Positions 55,269 to 63,799 of a stretch of DNA of 64,000 bases are shown one piece after another; position 1 is the stretch's first letter, and the number at the start of each line of letters is the position of its first letter. Both the position numbers and the translations under genes were made by a program. Source of the DNA: Nocardia sp. NBC_00403 (GTDB taxonomy: Bacteria > Actinomycetota > Actinomycetes > Mycobacteriales > Mycobacteriaceae); contig NZ_CP107939.1 in assembly GCF_036046055.1 (NCBI RefSeq), positions 7,440,001 to 7,504,000 of the forward strand, written 5' to 3'. The notes under the pieces were generated by a model. The model searched no databases. It had not been told where the DNA came from and was given only the letters and a program-made list of their open reading frames with translations.

Positions 55269-56165
55269 GTGCTGGAACTCGATCACTTCAGTAACGGGTG
55301 GGTGACCCCCGTTCTGGCTTACATCATGTCCGTCGCCGGATCGATGCTCGGTCTTCGATGCGCGGTGCACGCCCGATCGTCGTACTGGCCCGCAGGCTGG
55401 CTCATCGCCGCGGCGATTGCCCTGGGTGGCGCCGGTATCTGGGTCATGCATTTCACCGCGATGCTCGGCTTCTCCATCCGCGGTGGAACCATCCGTTACG
55501 ACGTGCCGATGACGCTGCTCAGCGCGGCCGTGGCGATGGTGGTGGTGTGGATCGGGCTGTCGATCGTCGTGCGCTGGCGACGGGAAGTCCTTGCGCTGCC
55601 GATCGGCGGCGCCATCACCGGGCTCGGCGTGGCCGCCATGCATTACCTGGGCATGCATGCGATGAATACCGATGTGACCGTGGGATACAACCTCGGAACT
55701 GTTGTGCTGTCGCTCGTGATCGCAGTGGTCGCGGCGACCGCGGCACTATGGTTCATGCTGCACGTCAGTGGCCTCCGCGCAACCATCGGCGCGGCGCTGA
55801 TCATGGGCCTCGCGGTGTGCGGCATGCATTACACCGGAATGGCGTCGATGCACGCCCAGCACGCCCAGCACGTTGGGCAGCATGCCATGCCCCCCGACGG
55901 TGCCGATCCCATGCAGCTGATCACACCGCTGATCATCACCGTCACCGTGATCACCATAATGTTGGTCGCTGTGGTTGGGCTGGCCGAACTCGACGAACTC
56001 AGCAAGCCTGATCCACTCCCCGTACCTGCCCGGCCCGCTGCCCAGCCCGGATCCGCCCAGACCGTGTCCGCCCGGCGCAAATCCATGACGCTGGCAACCG
56101 CTCCCGCCGATCTGCCCCGGAGCGGCCGCGAGTGGCCGCGGCGAGAAATGCCGGATCAGCACTGA
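55269..56165 (+). CDS. MHYT-domain integral membrane sensor
   Basis: 298 residues from GTG 55269. Seven TM helices; conserved MHY motifs in three of them: IWVMHFTAML, AAMHYLGMHAM and CGMHYTGMAS, proposed in this family to bind copper and sense O2, CO or NO. A histidine/methionine-rich loop (MHAQHAQHVGQHAM) adds metal-binding potential. No attached GGDEF/EAL output: the C-terminal 80 residues are a P/R-rich cytoplasmic tail. Probably signals through a partner not encoded next to it. Confidence 0.93.
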   Translation: MLELDHFSNGWVTPVLAYIMSVAGSMLGLRCAVHARSSYWPAGWLIAAAIALGGAGIWVMHFTAMLGFSIRGGTIRYDVPMTLLSAAVAMVVVWIGLSIVVRWRREVLALPIGGAITGLGVAAMHYLGMHAMNTDVTVGYNLGTVVLSLVIAVVAATAALWFMLHVSGLRATIGAALIMGLAVCGMHYTGMASMHAQHAQHVGQHAMPPDGADPMQLITPLIITVTVITIMLVAVVGLAELDELSKPDPLPVPARPAAQPGSAQTVSARRKSMTLATAPADLPRSGREWPRREMPDQH

Positions 56166-56360
56166 CTCCTGGTCGCCACAGCCGGTCCGGCCGCCGCGAC
56201 GCTCATGCGGACGAAGGCACGGCTGAACCGCTCCTGACGAGCGGTGATCGGTAGGCCGCCATCCAGAGTCGTCGGCACCGACCCAGTCGAAGGCTGCCGA
56301 TTTCGTCGACTTCTCTGCCTGCAACCCACGACATCTGGTGCCGGCCAATCACCTACCAAC

Positions 56361-56570
56361 GGAGGGTGGGCCCCGACCGTTTCCGGTCAGAGCCACCATC
56401 TTCGGGTGAAGGATGTGTCAGCGCTTGTACGCCTGCACTGCCTCGGTCAGCTACGGGGCGATGTTGAACAGGTCCCCGACGATGCCCGTACTCCGCGATC
56501 TCGAAGATCGGGGCCTGTTCGTCCTTGTCGACTGCGACGACGGCCTTCGCGGTCTGCATGCTCGCACCGA
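56361..56570 (-). pseudogene. Duplicated etfA 3' end with its terminator
   Basis: The stretch 56420-56570 matches the last ~150 bases of the intact etfA (57531-58487), including the segments for [21 protein letters not shown] and [15 protein letters not shown], with scattered substitutions and small indels that break the frame. The preceding bases 56361-56400 correspond to the etfA terminator hairpin, now imperfect. Same orientation as etfA, 1.1 kb away. It abuts the ABC-2 permease fragment. The 195 bases between the MHYT stop and this copy show no feature. Confidence 0.85.
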
Positions 56571-56576
56571 TATTGA

Positions 56577-57083
56577 TCAGGCGTTCTCCCGCGCGAAGCT
56601 GCGTGCGCCGAGCACCATCAACACCACCGCGACCAACACCGTGAGCCCGCTGCCGAGATACACCTCCGAGGCGTCGAAATCGCCGCGGAACAACGCCCGC
56701 GCGGTATCGACGGTGTGCGAGAACGGATTTGCCTTGGCGATGTTCTGCAACCAGGTCGGGCCGAGGGTCATGGGCAGCAGAATCCCCGACAGCAGCATGA
56801 GCGGAACAGTGATGCTGTTGAGCACCGACGCCAAGGTGTCCTCCGCCTTCGCCCACAACCCCAGCGCATAGGACGCCGCGGCGAGACCGGCGGCCATTAC
56901 CGCGATCAGCAGCAGCGCGGCCCGGCTTGCCGGGGTGACCCGCTGCCGCTCGACCACACCCGCACGCAACTCCATCACGATGGAAAGGCCCGCGAACATC
57001 GCGCCGAAGAGCCCGATCTGGATGACCAGCGCCGGTGCAGTCATCCCCGCCCGGACCGCCCACCCCGACGCGACCTGAAACAC
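56577..57083 (-). pseudogene. N-terminally truncated ABC-2 type permease
   Basis: 168 codons remain of a family that is normally about 250 residues long. Three or four TM helices are left (APALVIQIGLFGAMFAGLSIVM, LLLIAVMAAGLAAASYALGLW, SITVPLMLLSGILLPMTLG) and a C-terminal helix. The conserved PLMLLSGILLPM and the NPFSHTVDTARALFRG segment identify an ABC-2/DrrB-type drug or polymer exporter. No ATPase gene is nearby and the first membrane segments are missing. Its tail is repeated as a fragment at 53670-53836. Confidence 0.75.
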
Positions 57084-57151
57084 CTGAGAGTTTCGGTTTG
57101 TGTCGCGCCGAAATCCCTGGACCTGGGCGGCAGCGCGCCTAGCATCGGAGA

Positions 57152-57358
57152 ATGAGCAACTCTGCGAAAGCTGTCTTGGAGGGCGGACCGGCGGATCTGT
57201 CGGACCGGGTTGTTCCCATCACCCCGCCGGGGACCGAAATCAAGGTGCCGTTCAGAGGCGGCTACGAACATTTCGAGGCAACTCCTCGGCTCCAGGACAC
57301 CGCCGACGGGCCGTTACGCGTCTACCAGTGGGCCTACCGCACCTCGATCGCCGAATGA
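57152..57358 (+). CDS. Small DUF5988-like protein
   Basis: 68 residues from ATG 57152, sequence AVLEGGPADLSDRVVPI...VPFRGGYEHFEATPRLQDTADGPLRVYQWAYRT, matching the small actinobacterial family often annotated DUF5988. The family's role is unknown; it is frequent near natural-product and regulatory genes. Cytoplasmic, no signal. Sits between the truncated permease and etfA. Confidence 0.75.
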   Translation: MSNSAKAVLEGGPADLSDRVVPITPPGTEIKVPFRGGYEHFEATPRLQDTADGPLRVYQWAYRTSIAE

Positions 57359-57471
57359 GGACCACCTAGCGGACGCCGAACCAGGCATCGCGGCGACACC
57401 CGATGTGGGCGCCGCGGCAGTACCGGGTGCGCCGGTAGCCGCATCGGCACATGAATGCGCTTCACGAAAAT

Positions 57472-57509
57472 GCAGGTGGCCCCGGCTGTTTCCAGCCGGG
57501 GCCACCTGC
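57472..57509 (-). terminator. Terminator of the etfBA operon
   Basis: A perfect 17-base-pair stem (57472-57488 with 57493-57509) with loop TTTC, followed on the minus strand by ATTTTC. Starts 22 bases after the etfA stop. The strongest terminator in the window. Confidence 0.92.
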
Positions 57510-57530
57510 GAAACGCTCAGCGCGGAGCTA

Positions 57531-58487
57531 TCAACCCTTGTGCGCCTTGACCGCTTCGGTCAGCTGCGGGGCGACGTTGAACAGGTCGCCGACGATGCCG
57601 TAGTCCGCAATCTCGAAGATCGGGGCCTCTTCGTCCTTGTTGACCGCGACGATGGTCTTCGAGGTCTGCATGCCCGCGCGGTGCTGGATCGCGCCGGAGA
57701 TGCCGAGGGCGATGTACAGCTGCGGGGAGACCGTCTTACCGGTCTGGCCGACCTGGAACTGACCCGGGTAGTAGCCCGAGTCGACCGCGGCACGCGAGGC
57801 GCCCACAGCGGCGCCCAACGAGTCGGCGAGCGCCTCGACGACCGCGAAGTTGTCGGCGGAACCGACACCACGACCACCGGAGACGACGATGCTCGCCTCG
57901 GTGAGCTCCGGACGGTCGCCACCGACGATCGGCTCGCGGGAGATGACGCGCACGACGCCCTCTTCCTGAGCGGGGACCTCGACGGTCACCTTTTCGCCGG
58001 CACCGGCCTGCGCCGAGGCCTCGATGGCGCCGGGGCGTACCGAGATCACCGGCACGTCGCCGGTCGCCTTGGCGTCGACGGTGAACGCGCCACCGAAGAT
58101 GGAGTGCACGGCCGAGCCGTCGGCCTTGACATCGATGACGTCCACCAGCAGGCCGGAGCCGATGCGGGCGGCGAGGCGACCCGACACTTCCTTGCCTTCG
58201 GCGGTGGCGGCGACGATGACGGCGGCCGGGGAGGCCGACTCCGACAGCGCGGCAAGCACGTCGACCTTCGGGGTCACCAGGAAGTTCTCGACATCGTCGG
58301 ATTCGGCGATGTAGATCTTCTCGGCGCCTGCCGCGGCCAGCGCGTCGGCCAGCTTCTCGCCGGTCCCGGCCGATCCGAGCACGACGGCGGCCGGTTCGCC
58401 GAGGGCGCGGGCGGCGGTGAGCAGTTCGGTGCTGACCTTCTTGATCGCACCGTCGGCGTGCTCGACGAGCACAAGTACTTCTGCCAT
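57531..58487 (-). CDS. etfA: Electron transfer flavoprotein alpha subunit
   Basis: 318 residues. N-terminal domain [24 protein letters not shown]-terminal FAD-binding domain with [44 protein letters not shown] and [14 protein letters not shown]. Accepts electrons from acyl-CoA and other dehydrogenases together with EtfB and passes them to the ETF oxidoreductase/menaquinone. Second gene of the etfBA operon (33 bases after etfB). Its 3' end has a decayed copy at 56361-56570. Confidence 0.97.
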   Translation of the reverse strand: MAEVLVLVEHADGAIKKVSTELLTAARALGEPAAVVLGSAGTGEKLADALAAAGAEKIYIAESDDVENFLVTPKVDVLAALSESASPAAVIVAATAEGKEVSGRLAARIGSGLLVDVIDVKADGSAVHSIFGGAFTVDAKATGDVPVISVRPGAIEASAQAGAGEKVTVEVPAQEEGVVRVISREPIVGGDRPELTEASIVVSGGRGVGSADNFAVVEALADSLGAAVGASRAAVDSGYYPGQFQVGQTGKTVSPQLYIALGISGAIQHRAGMQTSKTIVAVNKDEEAPIFEIADYGIVGDLFNVAPQLTEAVKAHKG

Positions 58488-58520
58488 TTTGTGTTCTCTC
58501 CTAAGCAGTCTCGAGCGGGA

Positions 58521-59306
58521 TCAGATGATCTTCTGACCGACGAGGTACTGGGCGATCTTGGTGCCGCCGTCGCCCTCGTCCGCGATCTTCTCGCCCGCCG
58601 TGCGCGGCGGCTTCGGGGTGGCCGCGGTGACGGTGCTGCCCGCGTTCGCGACGCCGACGGTTGCCGGGTCGACACCGAGGTCGGCCAGCGTGAGGGTCTG
58701 CACTTCCTTCTTCTTCGCGGCCATAATGCCCTTGAAGGAGGGGAAGCGCGGCTCGTTGATCTTCTCGGTGACGCTGACGATGGCCGGGAGGGTGGCCTCC
58801 AGCTTGAAGACACCCTCGTCGGTCTCGCGCTCGCCGGTGATCTTGTCGCCGTCGACGACCAGCTTGCGCAGGTGCGTCAGCTGCGGGATGCCGATGTACT
58901 CCGCGATGATCGCGGGCACGGCGCCCGCGCGACCGTCGGTGGCCTCGTTGCCCGCGATGACCAGCTCGACACCCTCGACCTGGCCGAGCGCGGCGGCGAG
59001 CACGTAGGCGGTCTGCACGGCGTCGGAGCCGTGGATCGCCGGGTCGTTGACGTGGATGGCCTTGTCGGCGCCCATGGACAGCGCCTTGCGGATGGCCTCG
59101 GTGGCACGGTCCGGACCGGCGGCCAGCACGGTGACCTCGCCGCCCTGGGCCTCCTTGATCAGCAGCGCTTCTTCGACGGCGCGCTCGTTGATCTCGTCGA
59201 GGACAGCGTCGGCAGCCTCGCGGTCGAGCGTGAAGTCACCATCGGTCAGCTTGCGCTCGGACCAAGTGTCGGGAACCTGCTTGATGAGTACGACGATGTT
59301 CGGCAT
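58521..59306 (-). CDS. etfB: Electron transfer flavoprotein beta subunit
   Basis: 261 residues from ATG 59306 (MPNIVVLIKQVPDTWSERKL), with AGGAGG upstream. AMP-binding Rossmann-like fold; EtfB signature region AGNEATDGRAGAVPAIIAEYIGIPQLTHLRKL. Upstream GTG/ATG extensions are not supported. Forms the etfBA operon with the gene after it; divergent from the methyltransferase cluster across a palindrome at 59406-59427. Confidence 0.97.
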   Translation of the reverse strand: MPNIVVLIKQVPDTWSERKLTDGDFTLDREAADAVLDEINERAVEEALLIKEAQGGEVTVLAAGPDRATEAIRKALSMGADKAIHVNDPAIHGSDAVQTAYVLAAALGQVEGVELVIAGNEATDGRAGAVPAIIAEYIGIPQLTHLRKLVVDGDKITGERETDEGVFKLEATLPAIVSVTEKINEPRFPSFKGIMAAKKKEVQTLTLADLGVDPATVGVANAGSTVTAATPKPPRTAGEKIADEGDGGTKIAQYLVGQKII

Positions 59307-59405
59307 TGGTCTTCGTCGACCTCCTGTTCTGGGGGCACGTTGTGGTGGTCGCACGAGCGGGCCGTACGTCCATTGAGTAGCTCAGGGCGTGACACTACCC
59401 TACGT

Positions 59406-59427
59406 TAAGTTACTCGTGGGTAACTTA
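59406..59427. promoter_or_regulatory. Palindromic operator between etfB and the methyltransferase
   Basis: TAAGTTAC-tcgtgg-GTAACTTA, perfect eight-base arms with six-base spacer. It lies 100 bases before etfB and 69 before the methyltransferase, placed to control either. Size and form suit a TetR/GntR-type regulator of fatty-acid metabolism, but I cannot name it. Confidence 0.55.
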
Positions 59428-59495
59428 CCTGCTTCTCTCTCACAACACCGGTCCGGGCGATATCGTGCGCCGGTTGTACCAGTAACGTCGGACGG

Positions 59496-60308
59496 ATGAG
59501 CGAGGCTGTGATCCCTGCCGCAGTGGGCACCCCACCGGGCATTATTCCCGAGTCGACCACCGGCGACCTCGAGCCGCTGCCGCTGACCGGCGAGCGCACC
59601 GTACCCGGCATAGCCGAGGAGAACTACTGGTTCCGCAGGCACGAGATCGTCTACGCGCGCCTGCTGGCCCGATGCGCGGGAAAGACAGTGCTCGAGGCCG
59701 GATCCGGGGAGGGCTACGGCGCGAACATGATCGCCGACGTGGCCACCAAGGTCATCGGCCTCGATTACGACAGCAGCGCGGTCGCGCATGTGCGCGCCCG
59801 CTACCCGCGCGTCGAGATGCTCCAAGGCAATCTCGCCGCGCTCCCGCTCGACGACGCCGCGGTCGACGTGGTGGTGAATTTCCAAGTCATCGAACATCTC
59901 TGGGACCAGGGCCAGTTCATTCGCGAATGCCTTCGGGTGCTGCGGCCGGGCGGCGAGCTGCTCATCAGCACCCCCAACCGGATCACCTTCTCGCCGGGTC
60001 GCGACACCCCGCTCAACCCGTTCCACACCAGAGAACTGAATGCCGCCGAGCTGACCGAACTGCTGGTCGAGGCCGGATTCGAGGTCACGCTGATGACCGG
60101 CGTGCACCACGGCCCGAGCCTGCAAGCGTTGGACGCCAAGCACGGCGGCTCGTTCATCGACGCCCAGATCGAACGCGCGCTCGCCGGAGAGCCGTGGCCC
60201 GCCGAGCTGACCGCCGACGTCGCGGCTGTCGGCATCGACGATTTCGCATTGATCACCGACGACATCGACGCAAGCCTCGACCTGGTCGCCATCGCGGTGA
60301 AGCCTTGA
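59496..60308 (+). CDS. SAM-dependent methyltransferase (Rv3030-like)
   Basis: 270 residues. Class I fold: motif I VLEAGSGEGYGANMIA, DYD in GLDYDSSAV, FQVIEHLWDQGQFIRECLRVLRPGGELLIST. In M. tuberculosis the equivalent gene heads the cluster for 6-O-methylglucose lipopolysaccharide synthesis; methylation of a polysaccharide sugar is the likely role. Coupled to the next gene by TTGA (60305-60308). Confidence 0.92.
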   Translation: MSEAVIPAAVGTPPGIIPESTTGDLEPLPLTGERTVPGIAEENYWFRRHEIVYARLLARCAGKTVLEAGSGEGYGANMIADVATKVIGLDYDSSAVAHVRARYPRVEMLQGNLAALPLDDAAVDVVVNFQVIEHLWDQGQFIRECLRVLRPGGELLISTPNRITFSPGRDTPLNPFHTRELNAAELTELLVEAGFEVTLMTGVHHGPSLQALDAKHGGSFIDAQIERALAGEPWPAELTADVAAVGIDDFALITDDIDASLDLVAIAVKP

Positions 60309-61909
60309 GCAGCTCGGCCGTACCCGGCCAGTTCACTCTGGTCTTGCATTCACACCTGCCCTGGCTCGCCCATCACGGCCGCTGGCCGGTCGGCGAGGAA
60401 TGGCTCTATCAGTCCTGGGCGGCGTCCTACCTTCCGGTCGCCACGGTACTGAGAAACCTTGCCGCCGAGGGACGTTCGCATCTGCTGAGCCTCGGGATCA
60501 CGCCGGTGCTCGCCGCCCAGCTCGACGATCCGCACTGCCTGTCCGGCATGCACCACTGGCTGGGCAACTGGCAGCTGCGTGCCGACGAGGCCGCGATGGC
60601 CGGAAACACCGCGCTCGGCAGGCACGAACACCGGCTGGCCACCGCCGCACTGGCCGACTTCGAACAGCGCTGGCGGCACGGCGCGGCCCCGGTCTGGCGG
60701 GCCCTCATCGACGCCGACGCGATCGAGCTGCTCGGCGGTCCGCTCGCGCATCCGTTCCAGCCGCTGCTGGACCCACGGCTGCGCGCCTTCCAGCTCACCG
60801 AGGGCCTTGCCGACGCACAGCAGCGCTGGGGCCACACCCCGGCCGGCATCTGGGCGCCGGAATGCGGCTACACCCCCGGCATGGAGACCGGATACGCCGA
60901 CGCCGGTGTGACACATTTCATGGTCGACGGTCCCGCGCTGCGCGGCGACACCTCGCTCGGACGACCCGTTCGCGAGTCCGATGTGGTGGCCTTCGGGCGC
61001 GATCTCCAGGTGAGCTATCGAGTGTGGTCGCCCAAATCCGGCTACCCCGGACACAGCGCCTACCGTGACTTTCATCACTATGACCACGCGACTGGTCTCA
61101 AGCCCTCCCGTGTCACCGGCAAGACGGTGGCGGGCCCGGACAAGGCACCGTATGACCCGGAGCTCGCCGCCGCCGCGATCACCCGCGATGTCGACGATTT
61201 CGTGCAGACCGTGCGTGAGCGGTTGATCGCCGAATCCGAGCGGATCGGCCGTCCCGCCCTGGTCGTGGCTGCCTTCGATACCGAACTGTTCGGCCATTGG
61301 TGGCACGAGGGTCCGCAGTGGCTCGAGCAGGTGCTGCGCGCATTGCCCGAGGCAGGCGTACAGGTCGGCACCCTTGCCGATGCCCGCGAACGCGGGTTCG
61401 TCGGCGAGCCGGTGCCGCTGGCGGATTCGTCGTGGGGCTCCGGCAAGGACTGGCGGGTCTGGGCCGGCGACCAGGTCCGTGACCTGGTGGAACTCAACGA
61501 CGACATCGTGCGGCTCACCCTCGACACGGTCGACAAGATGCGCTCCGCGGACGGCGGCGTCGAACTGCGCGACCAGGTCGCCGACCAGCTGCTGCGCGAG
61601 GCCATTCTCACCGTGTCCAGCGACTGGGCCTTCATGGTCAGCAAGGACTCGGCGGCGGGTTACGCGCGGGATCGCGCGCATCGGCACGCGCATGCCGTGC
61701 GCGAGATCGCGGCCGCCGTAGGGGCGGGTCAAGTCGCCAAAGCACAGCAGTTGGCGGCAGGATGGGGTGCGGCTGACGGATTCTTCCCCGGTTTGGACGC
61801 ACGGCGACTTGCCTACTCAGGGTCCGGTCATCACGCTGCCGCGCCGGAAATTGCGCCGGGACCAGGCCCCGCCGCGGACCAAGGCTCCGCCTCAGAAGGA
61901 CATGCATGA
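60305..61909 (+). CDS. GH57-family 1,4-alpha-glucan branching enzyme-like (Rv3031-like)
   Basis: 534 residues from TTG 60305 overlapping the methyltransferase stop. GH57 motifs: HSHLPWLAHHGRWPVGEEWLYQ near the N-terminus, WAPECGY with the nucleophile Glu, and AAFDTELFGHWWHEGPQWL with the acid/base Asp. C-terminal helical domain. Forms alpha-1,6 branches in glucans; part of the methylglucose-polysaccharide cluster. Downstream coupling to the glycosyltransferase by ATGA. Confidence 0.94.
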   Translation: MSSSAVPGQFTLVLHSHLPWLAHHGRWPVGEEWLYQSWAASYLPVATVLRNLAAEGRSHLLSLGITPVLAAQLDDPHCLSGMHHWLGNWQLRADEAAMAGNTALGRHEHRLATAALADFEQRWRHGAAPVWRALIDADAIELLGGPLAHPFQPLLDPRLRAFQLTEGLADAQQRWGHTPAGIWAPECGYTPGMETGYADAGVTHFMVDGPALRGDTSLGRPVRESDVVAFGRDLQVSYRVWSPKSGYPGHSAYRDFHHYDHATGLKPSRVTGKTVAGPDKAPYDPELAAAAITRDVDDFVQTVRERLIAESERIGRPALVVAAFDTELFGHWWHEGPQWLEQVLRALPEAGVQVGTLADARERGFVGEPVPLADSSWGSGKDWRVWAGDQVRDLVELNDDIVRLTLDTVDKMRSADGGVELRDQVADQLLREAILTVSSDWAFMVSKDSAAGYARDRAHRHAHAVREIAAAVGAGQVAKAQQLAAGWGAADGFFPGLDARRLAYSGSGHHAAAPEIAPGPGPAADQGSASEGHA

Positions 61910-63168
61910 AGATTTTGATGGTGTCGTGGGAGTACCCGCCGGTTGTGGTCGGCGGGTTGGGCAGGCACGTGCATCACCTGGCGATCGAGCTTGCCACCGC
62001 GGGCCACGAGGTCGTCGTGCTGTCGCGCCGCCCCACCGGCACCGACTCCTCGACCCATCCCACTCACTCCTTCATCGCCGATGGTGTGCTGGTGGTCGCG
62101 GTCGCGGAGGATCCGCCGTGTTTCGACTTCGGCGACGACATGCTCGCCTGGACGCTGGCGATGGGGCACGCGATGGTGCGGGCCGGTGTCGCGCTCGGCA
62201 AGCCGGGCATCGGTGACGGCTGGGTCCCCGACGTCGTGCACGCGCACGATTGGCTGGTCGCCCATCCGGCGATCGCCCTCGCCGAGTATCACGACGTGCC
62301 GCTGGTCTCGACGCTGCACGCGACCGAGGCGGGCAGGCACAGCGGCTGGGTATCGGGCCGGGTCAACAAGCAGGTCCACTCGGTCGAGTGGTGGCTCGCC
62401 AACGAGTCCGACGCGCTCATCACGTGTTCGGCCTCGATGCAGGACGAGGTGGAACGGCTCTACGGGCCCGAGCGGATTCCGCTGCGGGTGATCCGCAACG
62501 GCATCGACGTCGGCGCATGGACCTTCCGTCCGCGCGCACCGCGCACCGGCCCGCCGCGGCTGTTGTATGTGGGGCGACTGGAGTACGAAAAAGGCGTGCA
62601 AGACGCGATCGCGGCGCTGCCGAGGATCCGGCGCGCGCACCCCGGCACCACGCTGACCGTCGCCGGTGTCGGCACCCAGTTCGAGTGGTTGCGCGAGCGG
62701 GCCCGAGTGCATCGGGTGGCGCGCGCGGTGACCTTCGCCGGACAGCTCGGCCACGAGGAGTTACTGGGCTGGCTGCACGGCGCCGACGCGATCGTGCTGC
62801 CGAGCCGCTACGAACCCTTCGGCATCGTCGCTCTGGAGGCGGCCGCGGCGGGTATCCCACTGGTCACCTCCACCGCTGGCGGTCTCGGCGAACTCGTCGT
62901 CGACGGTGTCACCGGCGCGTCCTTCGAACCCGCCGATGTGGACGGCCTCGTCGACGCGGTCCGTGCCGTGCTCGACGACCCCGCAGCGGCCCAGGATCGC
63001 GCCTATGCCGCCCGCGAACGTCTCACCGCCGACTTCGCCTGGGACGTCGTCGCCGCCGAGACGATCCAGGTCTACCAGTCCGCGAAACGTCGCGTCCGCA
63101 ACCCGATGGGCCGTCCGATGATCGTGGAACGCCCACTCCCCGAACGCGATCCGAACCAGCCCGTCTGA
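61906..63168 (+). CDS. GT4 alpha-(1->4)-glucosyltransferase (Rv3032-like)
   Basis: 420 residues. GT-B fold: N-terminal GGLGRHVHHLA acceptor loop, DVVHAHDWL, and C-terminal nucleotide-sugar site LYVGRLEYEKGVQDAI ... PSRYEPFGIVALEAAAAGIPLVTSTAGGLGE (the E-x7-E pattern). Elongates alpha-1,4-glucan chains for methylglucose lipopolysaccharide in mycobacteria. Third gene of a fully overlapping operon. Confidence 0.95.
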   Translation: MKILMVSWEYPPVVVGGLGRHVHHLAIELATAGHEVVVLSRRPTGTDSSTHPTHSFIADGVLVVAVAEDPPCFDFGDDMLAWTLAMGHAMVRAGVALGKPGIGDGWVPDVVHAHDWLVAHPAIALAEYHDVPLVSTLHATEAGRHSGWVSGRVNKQVHSVEWWLANESDALITCSASMQDEVERLYGPERIPLRVIRNGIDVGAWTFRPRAPRTGPPRLLYVGRLEYEKGVQDAIAALPRIRRAHPGTTLTVAGVGTQFEWLRERARVHRVARAVTFAGQLGHEELLGWLHGADAIVLPSRYEPFGIVALEAAAAGIPLVTSTAGGLGELVVDGVTGASFEPADVDGLVDAVRAVLDDPAAAQDRAYAARERLTADFAWDVVAAETIQVYQSAKRRVRNPMGRPMIVERPLPERDPNQPV

Positions 63169-63177
63169 TCGCCGAGA

Positions 63178-63723
63178 CTAGACTTCCAGCTTCTTCACGA
63201 CCTTCTGGATGGTGAGCCACGTGCGCGTGGTGATCTCCTTGCTGTAGGTCTTCTCCATCCAGGCCATGAAGTTCGGGGTGCGTGGCTCGGTGTTGTCGAT
63301 GACCGAGAGGACGACGCGCGCCTTCTCGTCGTAGCCGACGATGCGGACGCCGGGCTCGCTCTGCTTGCGCAGCTCATCGGTGATATTCGGCGGTGGCTGC
63401 TTGAGGAAGGTCGCGGTCAGATAGGTTTCGCGGCCGTGCGTCAGGCCGGGGAACGGATCGGTTTCGAGCAGATCCCGCAGTTCTTCATAGCTGCGAATGA
63501 TCGTGCCGCCCGGAATACCGAGCTCGCTGTTCAACGCGTCCTGAACGCGCGCTTCCAAATCCGGTATGTCGGTGTCGGTGCTGCGGAACACCACATTGCC
63601 GCTCGACAGCAACGTCGCGACCTTCTCGAACCCGAGACCCTCGAACACCGCGCGCAGCTTCTCGTTCTTCATGTTCGGATTGGTCGGCATGATCCCGCGC
63701 AACAGCGCCGCGTACCTGTTCAT
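63178..63723 (-). CDS. DUF1697-family protein
   Basis: 181 residues from ATG 63723 (MNRYAALLRGIMP). Family hallmark segments: RYAALLRGI, MKNEKLRAVFEGLGFEKVATLLSSGNVVF and NFMAWMEKTYSKEITTRTWLTIQKV. Function unknown; members are widespread small cytoplasmic proteins. Convergent with the glucosyltransferase gene (nine bases between stops). Confidence 0.92.
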   Translation of the reverse strand: MNRYAALLRGIMPTNPNMKNEKLRAVFEGLGFEKVATLLSSGNVVFRSTDTDIPDLEARVQDALNSELGIPGGTIIRSYEELRDLLETDPFPGLTHGRETYLTATFLKQPPPNITDELRKQSEPGVRIVGYDEKARVVLSVIDNTEPRTPNFMAWMEKTYSKEITTRTWLTIQKVVKKLEV

Positions 63724-63799
63724 AGCGCCGACCGTACCCATCGCGACCGACAAACACCGGCTCGCCCGGCCGACGGGTCGAGCGCGGACAGCGACACGG

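Noticed and set aside
59672..60304. Upstream extension of the GH57 frame
   Set aside because: It overlaps the methyltransferase entirely and has no family similarity; GH57 homology starts at TTG 60305.
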